From Sphingobacterium corticibacterium (GTDB lineage Bacteria > Bacteroidota > Bacteroidia > Sphingobacteriales > Sphingobacteriaceae): DNA of 64,000 nucleotides. The translations under genes were made by a program, and so were the position numbers. The stretch is from NCBI RefSeq assembly GCF_004208525.1, contig NZ_SGIT01000004.1:310001-374000 (forward strand). Reading direction: 5' to 3'. Below are positions 18,102-27,852 of this stretch, piece after piece (position 1 is the stretch's first letter; the number at the start of each line of letters is the position of its first letter). Below the pieces are notes generated by a model that saw only the letters and a program-made list of their open reading frames with translations, did no database searches and was not told the DNA's origin.

Positions 18102-19115
18102 ATGATAAAAGTAGGTATAGTCGGTTCAGCAGGATATACAGGGGGCGAATTGCTTCGTGTTTTGATTTATCATCCCGATGTAGAAATAGTTTTCGCTAAT
18201 TCGGCGTCGAATGCCGGGAATAAAGTCTATGCCGTTCACAACGATTTATTTGGCGATACCGAATTGGAATTTTCTACCGATTTTCACTCGGATATCGATG
18301 TGCTATTTCTATGTGTTGGACACGGCGATGCACGAAAATTTTTGGACACTAATCCGGTAGATCCTTCTGTAAAAATCATCGACCTATCGCAAGATTATCG
18401 GTTGAAGGCTAATACGGCTTATCAAGGTGGGCATTTTGTGTATGGTCTGCCCGAACTCAACAGGGAAGCGATAAAATCGGCACAATATATTGCCAACCCG
18501 GGATGTTTTGCTACTAATCTACAATTGGCATTGCTTCCTTTAGCTGCTAAAGACTTGTTGCCGGAGCAGATCCATATCAATGCCACAACAGGCTCCACAG
18601 GTGCTGGGCAGAAACCTTCGCCTACTTCCCATTTTTCCTGGCGTAGTGGCAATCTTTCTGCTTATAAATCGTTCGAACATCAACATCTGCAGGAGGTTTC
18701 CGAATCGTTGAACCAGCTTCAGCCGAATTTTCTGCCGCAATCTGATCAATCCTTACTCGAACGGGCTATGCAACGGATCAATATGATCCCACAACGCGGC
18801 GCATTTCCAAGAGGGATTTTTTCAGCTATATACGTAACTTCGGAATTGACGGAAGATGAAGCCTATACACTTTACGAGAATTATTATGCAAGCCATCCTT
18901 TTACGTGGGTAAGCAAAGCAAATATTGATTTGAAACAAGTCGTGAATACCAATAAGAGCATCATGCATTTGGAAAAACATGGTGATCAACTGTTGGTTTT
19001 AAATGCAACCGATAACTTATTGAAAGGTGCCTCCGGCCAAGCCGTTCAGAATATGAATCTGATGTTCGGTCTGGATGAAAGGGCGGGGCTTAATTTGAAA
19101 CCCATAGGGTTCTGA
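18102..19115 (+). CDS. argC: N-acetyl-gamma-glutamyl-phosphate reductase
   Basis: This 337-residue NADPH-dependent enzyme reduces the acyl-glutamyl phosphate in ornithine synthesis. The Rossmann motif is GSAGYTGGELLRVL. The catalytic Cys lies in NPGCFATNLQLALLPL, with the GSTGAGQKPSPTSHF block after it. In some Bacteroidota the true substrate is the N-succinyl compound; this cannot be settled here. It is the last gene of the visible arg unit. A regulator on the opposite strand begins its 3' end 3 bp later. Confidence 0.95.
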   Translation: MIKVGIVGSAGYTGGELLRVLIYHPDVEIVFANSASNAGNKVYAVHNDLFGDTELEFSTDFHSDIDVLFLCVGHGDARKFLDTNPVDPSVKIIDLSQDYRLKANTAYQGGHFVYGLPELNREAIKSAQYIANPGCFATNLQLALLPLAAKDLLPEQIHINATTGSTGAGQKPSPTSHFSWRSGNLSAYKSFEHQHLQEVSESLNQLQPNFLPQSDQSLLERAMQRINMIPQRGAFPRGIFSAIYVTSELTEDEAYTLYENYYASHPFTWVSKANIDLKQVVNTNKSIMHLEKHGDQLLVLNATDNLLKGASGQAVQNMNLMFGLDERAGLNLKPIGF

Positions 19116-19118
19116 TTT

Positions 19119-20138
19119 TTACAAAGACTTCCTGATAATAACTATTGCCGGATCGCGTAAGGTGACGTGTGCTTCATTCAAAATGGCGTTAGCCGCTTCT
19201 TCTCCCATTCTACGGAAATCGGTACTGATAACGGTAATGCCTTCTTCGAGCACTTCTTTTACGGCTGTATCATTATAAGAAATTAATCCAACGTCTTGGC
19301 CGAGCTTCCAGCTCTTTTTCCGGCAGAGTTTGATAATATCCACATCATCCTGATCATATCGGCTAAAGGTAATATAAGCATCGCCTTTCTTAAAAGAATC
19401 AGGTTGGACCTGATGAATGATTTTGTGATTTTTCTTATGCTCTTTGGAAAATGCCTCGAATCCCGCAATTAAATCTTGGGCATGAAAAGCCTCCAATGGA
19501 GCAACAAGTACTAGGCGTTTATACTTTTCCAGTTGCGGCAATAAGGTGGTTAAAGAGTCAACCAGATCAGATTTATGGTCCTGATAAATACAGCTGTATG
19601 TACCTTCTAGGCCATGCTCGTTATGGTCAATCACGATGCGTTTATGTGCCGGTATTTTATTTAGAACAGGGGCGGGGTTTTCACGGAAGAAAGTAACGAC
19701 CACAAAATGAGTGTAGCCGTTCAGGTTCTCTTCCACCAGTTTTTCAAATACCTTGAAGTTGTGGTGATGAAAATAAACATCTACCTCTGCCTGATCGTGT
19801 ATGGTTTCCAAAAAAGCCTGGTAGACGCGATCCCGCAAGATATTCATTTTGTCGAGTATTAAACATACACGGTAACGCTGTTCAAGCTTTAGGCGTTTTA
19901 CATAATATCCTTTACGGTATTCTGACTCAATAATTCCCTTTTCCGAAAGGTATTGCAAACCTTTTAGGGCGGTTTCCTTGCTAATACGGAGTTCTGCTGT
20001 GAGCTGGTTGAGGGAGGGAAGCCTGTCGTTAATAGCCAATTCATTTTGTGCTATCTGTGCCATGACATAATCTACCAGCTGCATATATTTTAGTCGCTGC
20101 GTGCTATTGTTGGGTATAGAATCTGATATCTCTTTCAA
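19119..20138 (-). CDS. GntR-type transcriptional regulator with periplasmic-binding-like sensor
   Basis: This 339-residue protein has an N-terminal winged HTH (about 12-80: LPSLNQLTAELRISKETALKGLQYLSEKGIIESEYRKGYYVK) and a LacI/PBP-like effector domain (about 90-335; GLISYNDTAVKEVL, STDFRRMGEEAANAIL). This GntR-PBP fusion type is common next to sugar loci in Bacteroidota. It is divergent from the 21329-36377 locus across about 1.2 kb. Both sides of that gap carry the same pentamer-repeat operator (AGACC repeats), so it most likely controls the locus and itself in response to a sugar. The ligand is unknown. Confidence 0.88.
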   Translation of the reverse strand: MKEISDSIPNNSTQRLKYMQLVDYVMAQIAQNELAINDRLPSLNQLTAELRISKETALKGLQYLSEKGIIESEYRKGYYVKRLKLEQRYRVCLILDKMNILRDRVYQAFLETIHDQAEVDVYFHHHNFKVFEKLVEENLNGYTHFVVVTFFRENPAPVLNKIPAHKRIVIDHNEHGLEGTYSCIYQDHKSDLVDSLTTLLPQLEKYKRLVLVAPLEAFHAQDLIAGFEAFSKEHKKNHKIIHQVQPDSFKKGDAYITFSRYDQDDVDIIKLCRKKSWKLGQDVGLISYNDTAVKEVLEEGITVISTDFRRMGEEAANAILNEAHVTLRDPAIVIIRKSL

Positions 20139-20171
20139 TTTCGATGATGGATTTTAAATATACAACAGCTG

Positions 20172-20225
20172 CAAAGCTACTAGGTTTGGTCGGTTAAAAC
20201 AATAAAAAGAACAGACCAGACCAGA
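20172..20225 (-). promoter_or_regulatory. Regulator gene promoter with operator
   Basis: On the minus strand TAGCTTTG (20172-20179) fits the -7 element, with ATTG 20 bp upstream as the -33 element. Just upstream lies AGACCAGACCAGA (20213-20225, plus-strand reading), a tandem of the pentamer AGACC also found before the sugar locus. This suggests autoregulation by the GntR-type protein. Confidence 0.5.
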
Positions 20226-20248
20226 TTTTTTATTGTGTTTTCTCCTTT

Positions 20249-20684
20249 CATGCTACGTAACATGAATGTAATGGCATACACGTTTATCACAAAGTCGTAT
20301 GGAAAAGAGACAAATACGCAAGGATTTGTCTCTTTTCCGATGGCGTTTTTGCCGTAGGAATTGGAGAATTTTCTTTCTCGAAATGGAAAATTGTTGTCGG
20401 CAAACTTATTTTTTTCAAAATACATTGCTTTTTAACTAAACTCATCAGAGAATACCGTTGTCAACTTTGGAAAAAATGTATGTGAAGTGAAGTTTGTTGC
20501 GTAGATGGACCGAATGTAACACAAGAGGCTCGTAAATAGAAAAAAGAGAGACAAATTGAGCGCAAAATTGAAGTCGGATAATACCATTCTGTTTTCTTTT
20601 AAGATAGTCTAACTTTCTTTTAACATGGTTTCATTTACCTTTGAGCTTTTGTTGTATATCGTTTAAAGAATGTTACGTAGCATG
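20249..20684. repeat. Inverted repeats in the regulator-locus gap
   Basis: CATGCTACGTAACAT (20249-20263) recurs inverted as ATGTTACGTAGCATG at 20670-20684, a perfect 15-bp match 400 bp apart. Between them lies a perfect 15-bp stem (20301-20315 with 20324-20338) with an 8-nt loop and no T run. No convincing gene lies here. Confidence 0.65.
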
Positions 20685-20726
20685 ACTTTTATCTTGTTAC
20701 ACTTTATTGCTTCCTTGTATTACTTC

Positions 20727-21090
20727 ACTTTAAAGAGACACGTATTTGGTTTATAGGCGTCTGGGAATGTGCTGTGCTTGTACGTCTTTATTTCAAAGAG
20801 ATATCTGTCTGGCTTATCGGTGTCAGGAGATAAGGTGTACGCGTATCTGTTTACTTCAAGGAGGTGGGCTTTTGGTTTCTGGATGTTCAGGAATACGTTT
20901 TGGTTGTACGTCTTTATTTCAAAGAGGCATCTATCTAGCTTCTCGATGTCAGGAGATAAGCTCTACGCGTGCCTGTTTACTTCAAAGAGGTATGTATTTG
21001 GTTTATAGTTGTTCGGAAATACGCTGTGCTTATACCTGTTTACTTTAAAGAGATGTACGTTTGGTTTATAGCTGTCCGGAAGAACCGACC
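20727..21090. repeat. 63-bp tandem repeat, five full copies plus one partial
   Basis: Units start at 20727, 20790, 20853, 20916, 20979 and 21042 without any indel. Each begins A(C/T)TT(C/T)AAAGAG or a close variant and ends in TTT. Units 2 and 4 are most alike and odd-numbered units resemble each other, so a 126-bp higher-order unit is visible. Because 63 is a multiple of three, two overlapping frames stay open, but neither resembles a protein. It lies 75-440 bp upstream of the sugar-locus promoter. Confidence 0.9.
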
Positions 21091-21163
21091 ATGTCGTATT
21101 TTAATGATGGAGAATAAGCCAGCGCAATACCTAAAAAAATAAATAGAACTTTTTTTTAAAAAA

Positions 21164-21228
21164 TTTGGTATTTAAATATTCTTCTCTTATGTTTGTTTTA
21201 TAATTATAGACCACACCAGACCAGACTA
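21164..21228 (+). promoter_or_regulatory. Promoter and operator of the DUF4832/SusCD locus
   Basis: TTTG (21164-21167), a 20-bp spacer and TATGTTTG (21188-21195) form a good Bacteroidota promoter. Just downstream of the expected start lies AGACC-ACACC-AGACC-AGACT (21208-21227), the same pentamer array found before the regulator gene. A repressor bound there would block early elongation. Confidence 0.65.
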
Positions 21229-21328
21229 GTTTTTTTAGTCTATTTTGGACGGCGCCAATTTTGAAGGAAATATAATCGATGACTTTTTTAGAATTGGAAT
21301 TGTACATAAATATAAAAATGTTTATTCA

Positions 21329-22906
21329 ATGAAGATTAAATTACTGCTAGCCGTTTTATTTTACGCCAATGTTATGTTGGGACAGCAAAACGCTCTTACA
21401 AGAATCGCTACAATCACAAACGTCGAATCGGTAAAAATTAGTGATGAAAACGGAACTATGTTGGTGTCGCCGCTGTACGACGAAACAACAGTGCTCCATA
21501 ACCCATTGAACGGTTGGGTGATGTATGCTGGACGTACCGCAGAACCGTCTTATTGGGATAAGGAGTATTATGTGTCCGATATCGGTACATCTGTCAAAGT
21601 TAAAGACTATGCCTCGGCGGGCTATATACGAACGAGTTGGTCATCACTGAATCCAGCTGAGGGTGTCTACGCTTGGCGTAATCCCCATTCACAAATTGGC
21701 CGGCTGATCAATGGGGCAAAAGAGCGTGATTTGCCAATTGCCTTTCGTATTGTTGTTGACGGGCGTGATCAAGGTATGAACACCCCGCACTTTGTATTCG
21801 ATGCAGGTGCGCAGTATTATATTGAAAATAGTTCCTTTCCAGACCGTTTGACCCCTCTTCCGCAAGATCCCATATTTAAAAAGTATTATACCAAATTTAT
21901 TGAAGCATTCGCTCAGGATTTTAACAATCCAGACGAAGTCGCTTTTATTGATGCATACGGTTTCGGTAAATGGGGAGAGGCGCACAATGTCGTTTATGCT
22001 GATCCAAAGTACGCTACAGCGGAGGATACGGAAAGGTGGAAAGAGGAAGTGTTGGAATGGGTGACGGATCTCTATACAAAAAACTTCACTCATATACCTT
22101 TAATCATTAACTATCATCGTTTGATCGGACATCCCGAAAGTTGGGGAGAGCCTCATAAAAACAGCGAAAAGCTTTTGGAAATAGCTATTAACAAGGGGTA
22201 CAGTCTTCGACAGGATGCCTTTGGGATGACAGATTATTATCAGGCTTGGGAAAAGATGTTTGCCGATAAGTGGAGATTCAAGCGACCAATCTTGATGGAA
22301 GGGGGCTGGATTACAGCGGGAGCGCATCGCTATTGGCTTGACTCGAGTAAGAATTACAGAAAAGACTACCCGGAAGACGTGCGAAAAGGGGAATTCGATA
22401 CTGCGGCAGATGCGCACGTTAATATGATGGACTTCCGCGCAGGCGATACTGATTCTTGGTTTGAAAAAGCTTTTCCTTTAGTACAACGTTTTGTTTCGGA
22501 AGGTGGTTATCGCTTATATCCGGATCAAGTATATTTGCCCACTATCGTAAAAGCCGGCAAAGAAATATCTATATCACATCGTTGGCAGAATATGGGATGG
22601 GGGTATTTGCCCAATAATATTCCACAATGGAATTTTAAATATAAAGTTGCGTTTGCTCTTCTCGACGAAAGAGGAAAGGTGAAAAAGATTTTCGTTGATC
22701 AAGATAGTGAACCCGCAGATTGGTTGAAAGATCATCCAGTGAATTATATCTATAATGTGAAGATTGATGTGCCTGTAGGACGTTATTTTTGGGCGGTAGC
22801 TATAGTAGATACTACAAAGGAAAGCCGGCCAGCAATACAGTTGGCAGTGAAAGGAGATATGACGCCCGAGGGTTGGTTAAAGCTAACAAATACGGACGTA
22901 AAATAA
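21329..22906 (+). CDS. Secreted DUF4832-like (beta/alpha-barrel) protein, paralogue 1
   Basis: This 525-residue protein starts at ATG 21329, which gives a signal peptide (MKIKLLLAVLFYANVMLG) without a lipobox. The body reads as a GH-A-clan-like barrel: HNPLNGWVMYAG, IRTSWSSLNPAEGVYAW, then GFGKWGEAH and PILMEGGW, whose Glu residues sit where an acid/base and a nucleophile would be expected. The C-terminal part (ISHRWQNMGWGYLPNNIPQW) is a beta-sandwich-like domain. I match it to the DUF4832/DUF4874 family by pattern. Enzymatic activity is inference. It is the first gene of the locus and is paralogous to 29533-31134. Confidence 0.75.
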   Translation: MKIKLLLAVLFYANVMLGQQNALTRIATITNVESVKISDENGTMLVSPLYDETTVLHNPLNGWVMYAGRTAEPSYWDKEYYVSDIGTSVKVKDYASAGYIRTSWSSLNPAEGVYAWRNPHSQIGRLINGAKERDLPIAFRIVVDGRDQGMNTPHFVFDAGAQYYIENSSFPDRLTPLPQDPIFKKYYTKFIEAFAQDFNNPDEVAFIDAYGFGKWGEAHNVVYADPKYATAEDTERWKEEVLEWVTDLYTKNFTHIPLIINYHRLIGHPESWGEPHKNSEKLLEIAINKGYSLRQDAFGMTDYYQAWEKMFADKWRFKRPILMEGGWITAGAHRYWLDSSKNYRKDYPEDVRKGEFDTAADAHVNMMDFRAGDTDSWFEKAFPLVQRFVSEGGYRLYPDQVYLPTIVKAGKEISISHRWQNMGWGYLPNNIPQWNFKYKVAFALLDERGKVKKIFVDQDSEPADWLKDHPVNYIYNVKIDVPVGRYFWAVAIVDTTKESRPAIQLAVKGDMTPEGWLKLTNTDVK

Positions 22907-23004
22907 CGTGAAAGGGGAGCAGCTACTGTTGATCTATATGAATGTTGCTAAATCTTAACAAATAATAGATAAACTATTAATCAACTAAACAAACAAATAT
23001 AATT

Positions 23005-26000
23005 ATGACAAGACACAGAATTGTTTTTTCCTTGTTAGCCGTCTTTTATTCTATGTGGAGCTGGGCGCAACAGGAAATGTTAGTAAAGGGAACGGTGTCC
23101 GATAAACAAGGGGCGTTTTCAGGCGTTAGTGTTAACGTTGCTGGCACTGTAACCTCTACTGTAACAGATGCTCAGGGCGCTTACACTATCCGTATATCGT
23201 CATCAAATGCGGAACTGATATTTTCGGCAGTGGGATATGTTACACAACAAGTGGTCGTCGGAACTAGCAAAACAATCGACGTCACGTTAGAAGAAGAGAT
23301 GTCGTCTTTAGATGAGGTTGTAGTGGTGGGGTACGGCGAAGTACGAAAAAAGGATCTTACGGGTGCGGTTAGTTCGGTAAAGGGCTCGGATTTGGCAGAG
23401 CGGAAGACAACAACTTTGTCAGCTTCTCTGCAAGGAGCAGTGCCAGGACTCATGGTTCGACGGGATAATAATGCACCGGGCGCATCTGCTGGTAGTATGC
23501 ATATCCGTGGAGTGACGACGATTGGAGATTCCGCACCTTTAGTTATTATTGACGGCGTTCCTGGAAGCATCGATCATGTCAACCCCAATGATGTTGAAAG
23601 TATTTCTGTGCTTAAAGATGCTGCATCAGCTTCTATTTATGGCTCTCGAGCTGCTGCCGGTGTTATTTTGGTAACGACTAAAAGAGGCAATCGTTCTAGT
23701 CTTAACTTAACCTATACAGGTGAGCTCGGGGCAGATATACCGACGATACAGCCTAAAATGGTAGGGGTGACCCGCTATCTGGAAATGGCTAATGAGTTGC
23801 GCTATAACGACAATCCGGTGGGTGGGTTCTATCAGGATTATAGTGCAGATCAAGTAAAAAATTGGATTTCTAATCATGACGCTGATCCTAATAATTATCC
23901 GCTGACCGACTGGAGGAATTTAATTTTGGATGATTATTCTTTACGTCAGACACACACGATTGGTGTTTCCGGTGGCAATGATAAAGTTCGCAGTAAAGCT
24001 TCATTAGCTTATGACGATGTAGATGGGTTGTACGGTATTCGTAATTTCAAGCGAATCATGCTTCGTGTGAATAACGATTTCACAATTAGCGATATTATAG
24101 GTGCTTCGTTGGATATGAATGTTCGAAATGCTCGAAACCAGACACCTTATTATTCTCCATTTTCTTTGCTACGGCAGATGCCGGCAATATATGCCGCAAC
24201 TTGGGACGATGGACGTATCGCGGAAGGTAAATCGGGGGGGAACCCATATGGTCTGTTACAGATGGGAGGCGATCGCGATGCGCGGAGTACGCAGATTGGA
24301 GGAAGAGGTGTTTTGGATATTAAACCTTTTTCTGGATTTAAAGTATCGGCTATTGTGTCACCCTATATGAATTTTTCAAAGAGCAAGGCTTTCAGAAAGA
24401 AAGCTTTTTACACCTTAGCAACTGATCCGAATGCCTTTGGAGGTTGGTTGGAAGACAATGCCAATCCATACAGTACTACACGGTTGGCGGAGGAACGTAA
24501 TGACGATTATAACATTACCTCACAATTAATAGCGAATTATATAAAATCGTTCGGCAAGCATCATGTTACGGCAATGATCGGATACGAAAATTATTATCAG
24601 AAATGGGAAAATCTGGGAGCCTCCAGAGATCAATATATTTTAGATCAATACCCCTATCTGAATGTAGGTCCGGAGGACTATCGCGATAATAGCGGGGATG
24701 CACAAGCATACACTTACAATTCTTATTTTGGTCGGATCATCTACAGTTATGCCGACAAGTATCTGGTACAGATAAATACCAGACGTGACGGTTCATCGCG
24801 TTTCCACCGTGACAACAGATGGGGTACATTTCCATCGTTCTCTGCGGGATGGGTAATCAGTGAGGAACAGTTTGTAAAGAATGCTAATCTTAAAGAGTTG
24901 TCTTTCTTGAAAATTCGTGCATCTTGGGGAAAATTAGGTAATGAACGAATTGGTAGCTACTATCCATATATGTCATTAATGACCTTTGGAAATGCTTTGT
25001 TTTATCGAAACGGAGAGCTCATATCTGACAACACCGCAGCGCAAAGAACATTGGCCGTAGAAGATATTTCGTGGGAAAAAACAGAATCAACCGATATCGG
25101 TTTGGATGCTGCTTTTTTTGATAACCGCTTAACGATTACGACCGACTATTATTGGAAGAAAACAGCGGGGATGCTACTTAGTATCAATATCCCGGGATCT
25201 GTCGGACAAGGTATTTCCGAAATGAATGCTGGAGAAATGTCGACCAAAGGTTTTGATCTTGAAATTGGCTGGAAGGATCGGAAAGGGGACTGGAGCTATG
25301 GTGTAAATGCCAATTTATCAGATTTTTTGTCAAAACTAGACGATATGAAAGATACGCGAGTTATCAGTGGTAACAAGCTCAAAGAATCTGGCGTATATTT
25401 TAATGAATGGTATGGTTATAAAAATGAAGGTTTATTTTTGACCGAAGAGGATGTAGCTAATTCGCCCAAGCTAAATAATCAAATACGAGTAGGTGATATT
25501 AAATATATGGATATTTCCGGTCCAGACGGCGTGCCGGACGGCATTATTTCTGCCGAATATGACCGGGTGCCATTGGGTAACTCCTTACCTCGGTTTCAAT
25601 ATGGTGGTCGAGTACACGCCGGTTATAAAAATATAAATCTTTCGATGACTTTTCAAGGAATAGGTAAGCAGAATGTTCGACTAGAGCGACAAATGGTCGA
25701 ACCACTTCGCGCTAACTTTGGTAATATCCCGGCTATTATTGACGGTCATTATTGGAGTCCTTTTAATACGAATGAAGAGAATGCCGCTGCATTATATCCA
25801 CGGTTAACGCGATCTAATATCGAAGCCAATATGGCCATGTCAGATTATTGGATGTTTAACGGGCGTTATTTCCGATTAAAAAATGTAACGCTGGGTTATA
25901 CCGTTCCACAAAGATATACGGAAAAAGTCAAGATCCATAATCTACATGTATATGCAAGCGCTACGGATTTGTTTACGGTTAATAAATATCCCTCAGGTTG

Positions 26001-26073
26001 GGATCCAGAAATGGGCGTAAGCGCATATCCGATAACAACTACATTAGTCTTTGGTCTTTCTGTTAATTTTTAA
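23005..26073 (+). CDS. susC: SusC/RagA TonB-dependent outer-membrane transporter
   Basis: This 1022-residue protein has a signal peptide, a carboxypeptidase-regulatory-like domain (VKGTVSDKQGAFSGVSVNVAG), a TonB-box-like DEVVVVGYGEVRKKDLTGAV, a plug (IRGVTTIGDSAPLVIIDGVPG; SVLKDAASASIYGSRAAAGVI) and a 22-strand barrel. It imports oligosaccharides bound by the SusD lid. The short tail ends in the expected aromatic strand (TLVFGLSVNF). The SusD gene follows 8 bp later. Confidence 0.93.
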   Translation: MTRHRIVFSLLAVFYSMWSWAQQEMLVKGTVSDKQGAFSGVSVNVAGTVTSTVTDAQGAYTIRISSSNAELIFSAVGYVTQQVVVGTSKTIDVTLEEEMSSLDEVVVVGYGEVRKKDLTGAVSSVKGSDLAERKTTTLSASLQGAVPGLMVRRDNNAPGASAGSMHIRGVTTIGDSAPLVIIDGVPGSIDHVNPNDVESISVLKDAASASIYGSRAAAGVILVTTKRGNRSSLNLTYTGELGADIPTIQPKMVGVTRYLEMANELRYNDNPVGGFYQDYSADQVKNWISNHDADPNNYPLTDWRNLILDDYSLRQTHTIGVSGGNDKVRSKASLAYDDVDGLYGIRNFKRIMLRVNNDFTISDIIGASLDMNVRNARNQTPYYSPFSLLRQMPAIYAATWDDGRIAEGKSGGNPYGLLQMGGDRDARSTQIGGRGVLDIKPFSGFKVSAIVSPYMNFSKSKAFRKKAFYTLATDPNAFGGWLEDNANPYSTTRLAEERNDDYNITSQLIANYIKSFGKHHVTAMIGYENYYQKWENLGASRDQYILDQYPYLNVGPEDYRDNSGDAQAYTYNSYFGRIIYSYADKYLVQINTRRDGSSRFHRDNRWGTFPSFSAGWVISEEQFVKNANLKELSFLKIRASWGKLGNERIGSYYPYMSLMTFGNALFYRNGELISDNTAAQRTLAVEDISWEKTESTDIGLDAAFFDNRLTITTDYYWKKTAGMLLSINIPGSVGQGISEMNAGEMSTKGFDLEIGWKDRKGDWSYGVNANLSDFLSKLDDMKDTRVISGNKLKESGVYFNEWYGYKNEGLFLTEEDVANSPKLNNQIRVGDIKYMDISGPDGVPDGIISAEYDRVPLGNSLPRFQYGGRVHAGYKNINLSMTFQGIGKQNVRLERQMVEPLRANFGNIPAIIDGHYWSPFNTNEENAAALYPRLTRSNIEANMAMSDYWMFNGRYFRLKNVTLGYTVPQRYTEKVKIHNLHVYASATDLFTVNKYPSGWDPEMGVSAYPITTTLVFGLSVNF

Positions 26074-26081
26074 AAGTTAAA

Positions 26082-27806
26082 ATGATGAAATACATATTAA
26101 AAATATACGTGCTGGGATTGCTGTTTATACTTCATGCTTGTAGCGATATGGATTTAGCGCCGTTGTCGGAGGGAAGCAGTGAGACTTGGTATTCTACAGA
26201 AGAAGAGCTAAATATGGCCGTAAACGAATTCTATATCCTAGGTTATTGGAATCAGCCGTTGGAAAATTCAGAGCAATGGACAGACAATTTTACGTATCGA
26301 AATACACATCGAATGGATATTCTTTACGGGACCTTAAATGGTGGACAATGGGAAGCATACCGTTTGTGGGAACAAAGCTATAAGTTGATTGCACGAGCTA
26401 ACGCTTTGTTGGAGAGAATTGATGACGCCGCAGCTGGAAATGTTAGCCAAAACAGGATTGATCAATATAAAGCAGAAGCGTACTTTGCAAGAGCTTGTAA
26501 ATATGCCGATCTGATTTGCTATTTCGGGGATGTTGTTTACTATGATAAATCGCCCAGTCTGGACGAGGCTTTTGCAAAATCACGTACGGCGAAGGACGAA
26601 GTTATTCCTTTAGTGTATGAAGATTTTGACCGTGCAGCAGCACATCTTCCGGAATCTTATGGCCCCAATGCGGTGCACTTTACGAAAGGTGCAGCCTATG
26701 CCATGAAAGCACGTTTTGCATTATATATGGGGGATTGGAGCGTGGCAGCTGAGGCAGCTAAAAATTGTATAGATTTGGGAGTGTATGATTTACATCCAGA
26801 CTTTGGAAATTTATTCTTAGCGAGTACCAAAGCGAATACACAGGAAAAAATATTTTCATTTCCGCGTTCTATTTCCAATGGCGTGGTGTTGGATCAGTGG
26901 ATTGTCAATAATGAATTGACTAGGAATGCTGGTGGATATGGTTCAGCTGCCCCCTCTTGGGATTTACTAGCAGCTTTTCTTTGTACAGACGGCTTGCCGA
27001 TAGATGAATCGCCGTTGTTCGATCCGCATAATCCTTTCGCTAATAGAGATCCCCGTTGCGCTAAGACAATCGTTGAGTTTGGAACAGTACATGTGGGTTT
27101 TGAATACAATACGCACCCAGAGGTGACACAGGTCATGAATCATAATACGGGGACAATGCAGGCGAATCAAGATAATCGAGCAATTAACCAATACGCTTCC
27201 TACAATGGGTTAAATTGGAAGAAAGGTATCAATGAATTGTGGACACAGAATGGTAGGACTGTAGACCGGGATTACGTCATAATGCGGTACGCAGATGTAT
27301 TGCTAATGTATGCGGAAGCGAAAATTGAATTAAATGAAATTGATAATTCGGTGCTAGACGCGATGAATAGAGTGCGCGCTCGCGGATATAATGTTAATTT
27401 TTCAGAGACTGATAAGTATCCGGCGATAACAAGTCTAGATCAGACGGCTTTGCGAAGAACTGTGCGTTTGGAAAGACGTGTGGAACTTGCCAATGAAGGG
27501 CTACGCTATATGGATTTGATCCGTTGGCGATTAGCGACAAAAGCATTAAATACGAAAAACTACGGTATTTTATACCCGGCTTCTGAACTGATCGATAAGG
27601 TGGTTTCAAAAGGTCATTGGTTTTGGGCATACACACCTCAGATTGATGAAGATGGCATCGCTGATTTTTCACAGATGGAAAATGCTGGATTGATTTCGGT
27701 CCTCTCGCAACGCGTCTGGGATGAGCGTCAATATCTTTGGCCGTTACCGACTGCGGAATTGGAAATATCTCCCAATTTGATCACAGACAATAATCCAGGA
27801 TACTAA
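26082..27806 (+). CDS. susD: SusD/RagB nutrient-binding outer-membrane lipoprotein
   Basis: This 574-residue protein has a lipobox (LLFILHAC, with Cys as residue +1). Typical SusD features are NMAVNEFYI near the N terminus, tetratricopeptide-like helices (YKAEAYFARACKYADLICYFGDV) and the C-terminal block VIMRYADVLLMYAEAKIELNE...RRVELANEGLRYMDLIRW. It forms the lid of the SusC transporter at the cell surface. The ligand is not predictable from sequence. Confidence 0.92.
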   Translation: MMKYILKIYVLGLLFILHACSDMDLAPLSEGSSETWYSTEEELNMAVNEFYILGYWNQPLENSEQWTDNFTYRNTHRMDILYGTLNGGQWEAYRLWEQSYKLIARANALLERIDDAAAGNVSQNRIDQYKAEAYFARACKYADLICYFGDVVYYDKSPSLDEAFAKSRTAKDEVIPLVYEDFDRAAAHLPESYGPNAVHFTKGAAYAMKARFALYMGDWSVAAEAAKNCIDLGVYDLHPDFGNLFLASTKANTQEKIFSFPRSISNGVVLDQWIVNNELTRNAGGYGSAAPSWDLLAAFLCTDGLPIDESPLFDPHNPFANRDPRCAKTIVEFGTVHVGFEYNTHPEVTQVMNHNTGTMQANQDNRAINQYASYNGLNWKKGINELWTQNGRTVDRDYVIMRYADVLLMYAEAKIELNEIDNSVLDAMNRVRARGYNVNFSETDKYPAITSLDQTALRRTVRLERRVELANEGLRYMDLIRWRLATKALNTKNYGILYPASELIDKVVSKGHWFWAYTPQIDEDGIADFSQMENAGLISVLSQRVWDERQYLWPLPTAELEISPNLITDNNPGY

Positions 27807-27852
27807 ATACTAACTTATTCCGTAAAACGAATTATCTAAACCAGCATAAAAT

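Noticed and set aside
20180..20425. An 81-aa minus-strand ORF upstream of the GntR-type regulator
   Set aside because: It spans the regulator's own promoter, operator and the 15-bp hairpin, and resembles nothing.
20746..21048. A 100-aa plus-strand ORF with internal repeats (Cys-rich), plus an overlapping 79-aa frame
   Set aside because: It is created by the 63-bp repeat, whose length is a multiple of three. Two frames are open at once and neither has a signal peptide or a ribosome-binding site.
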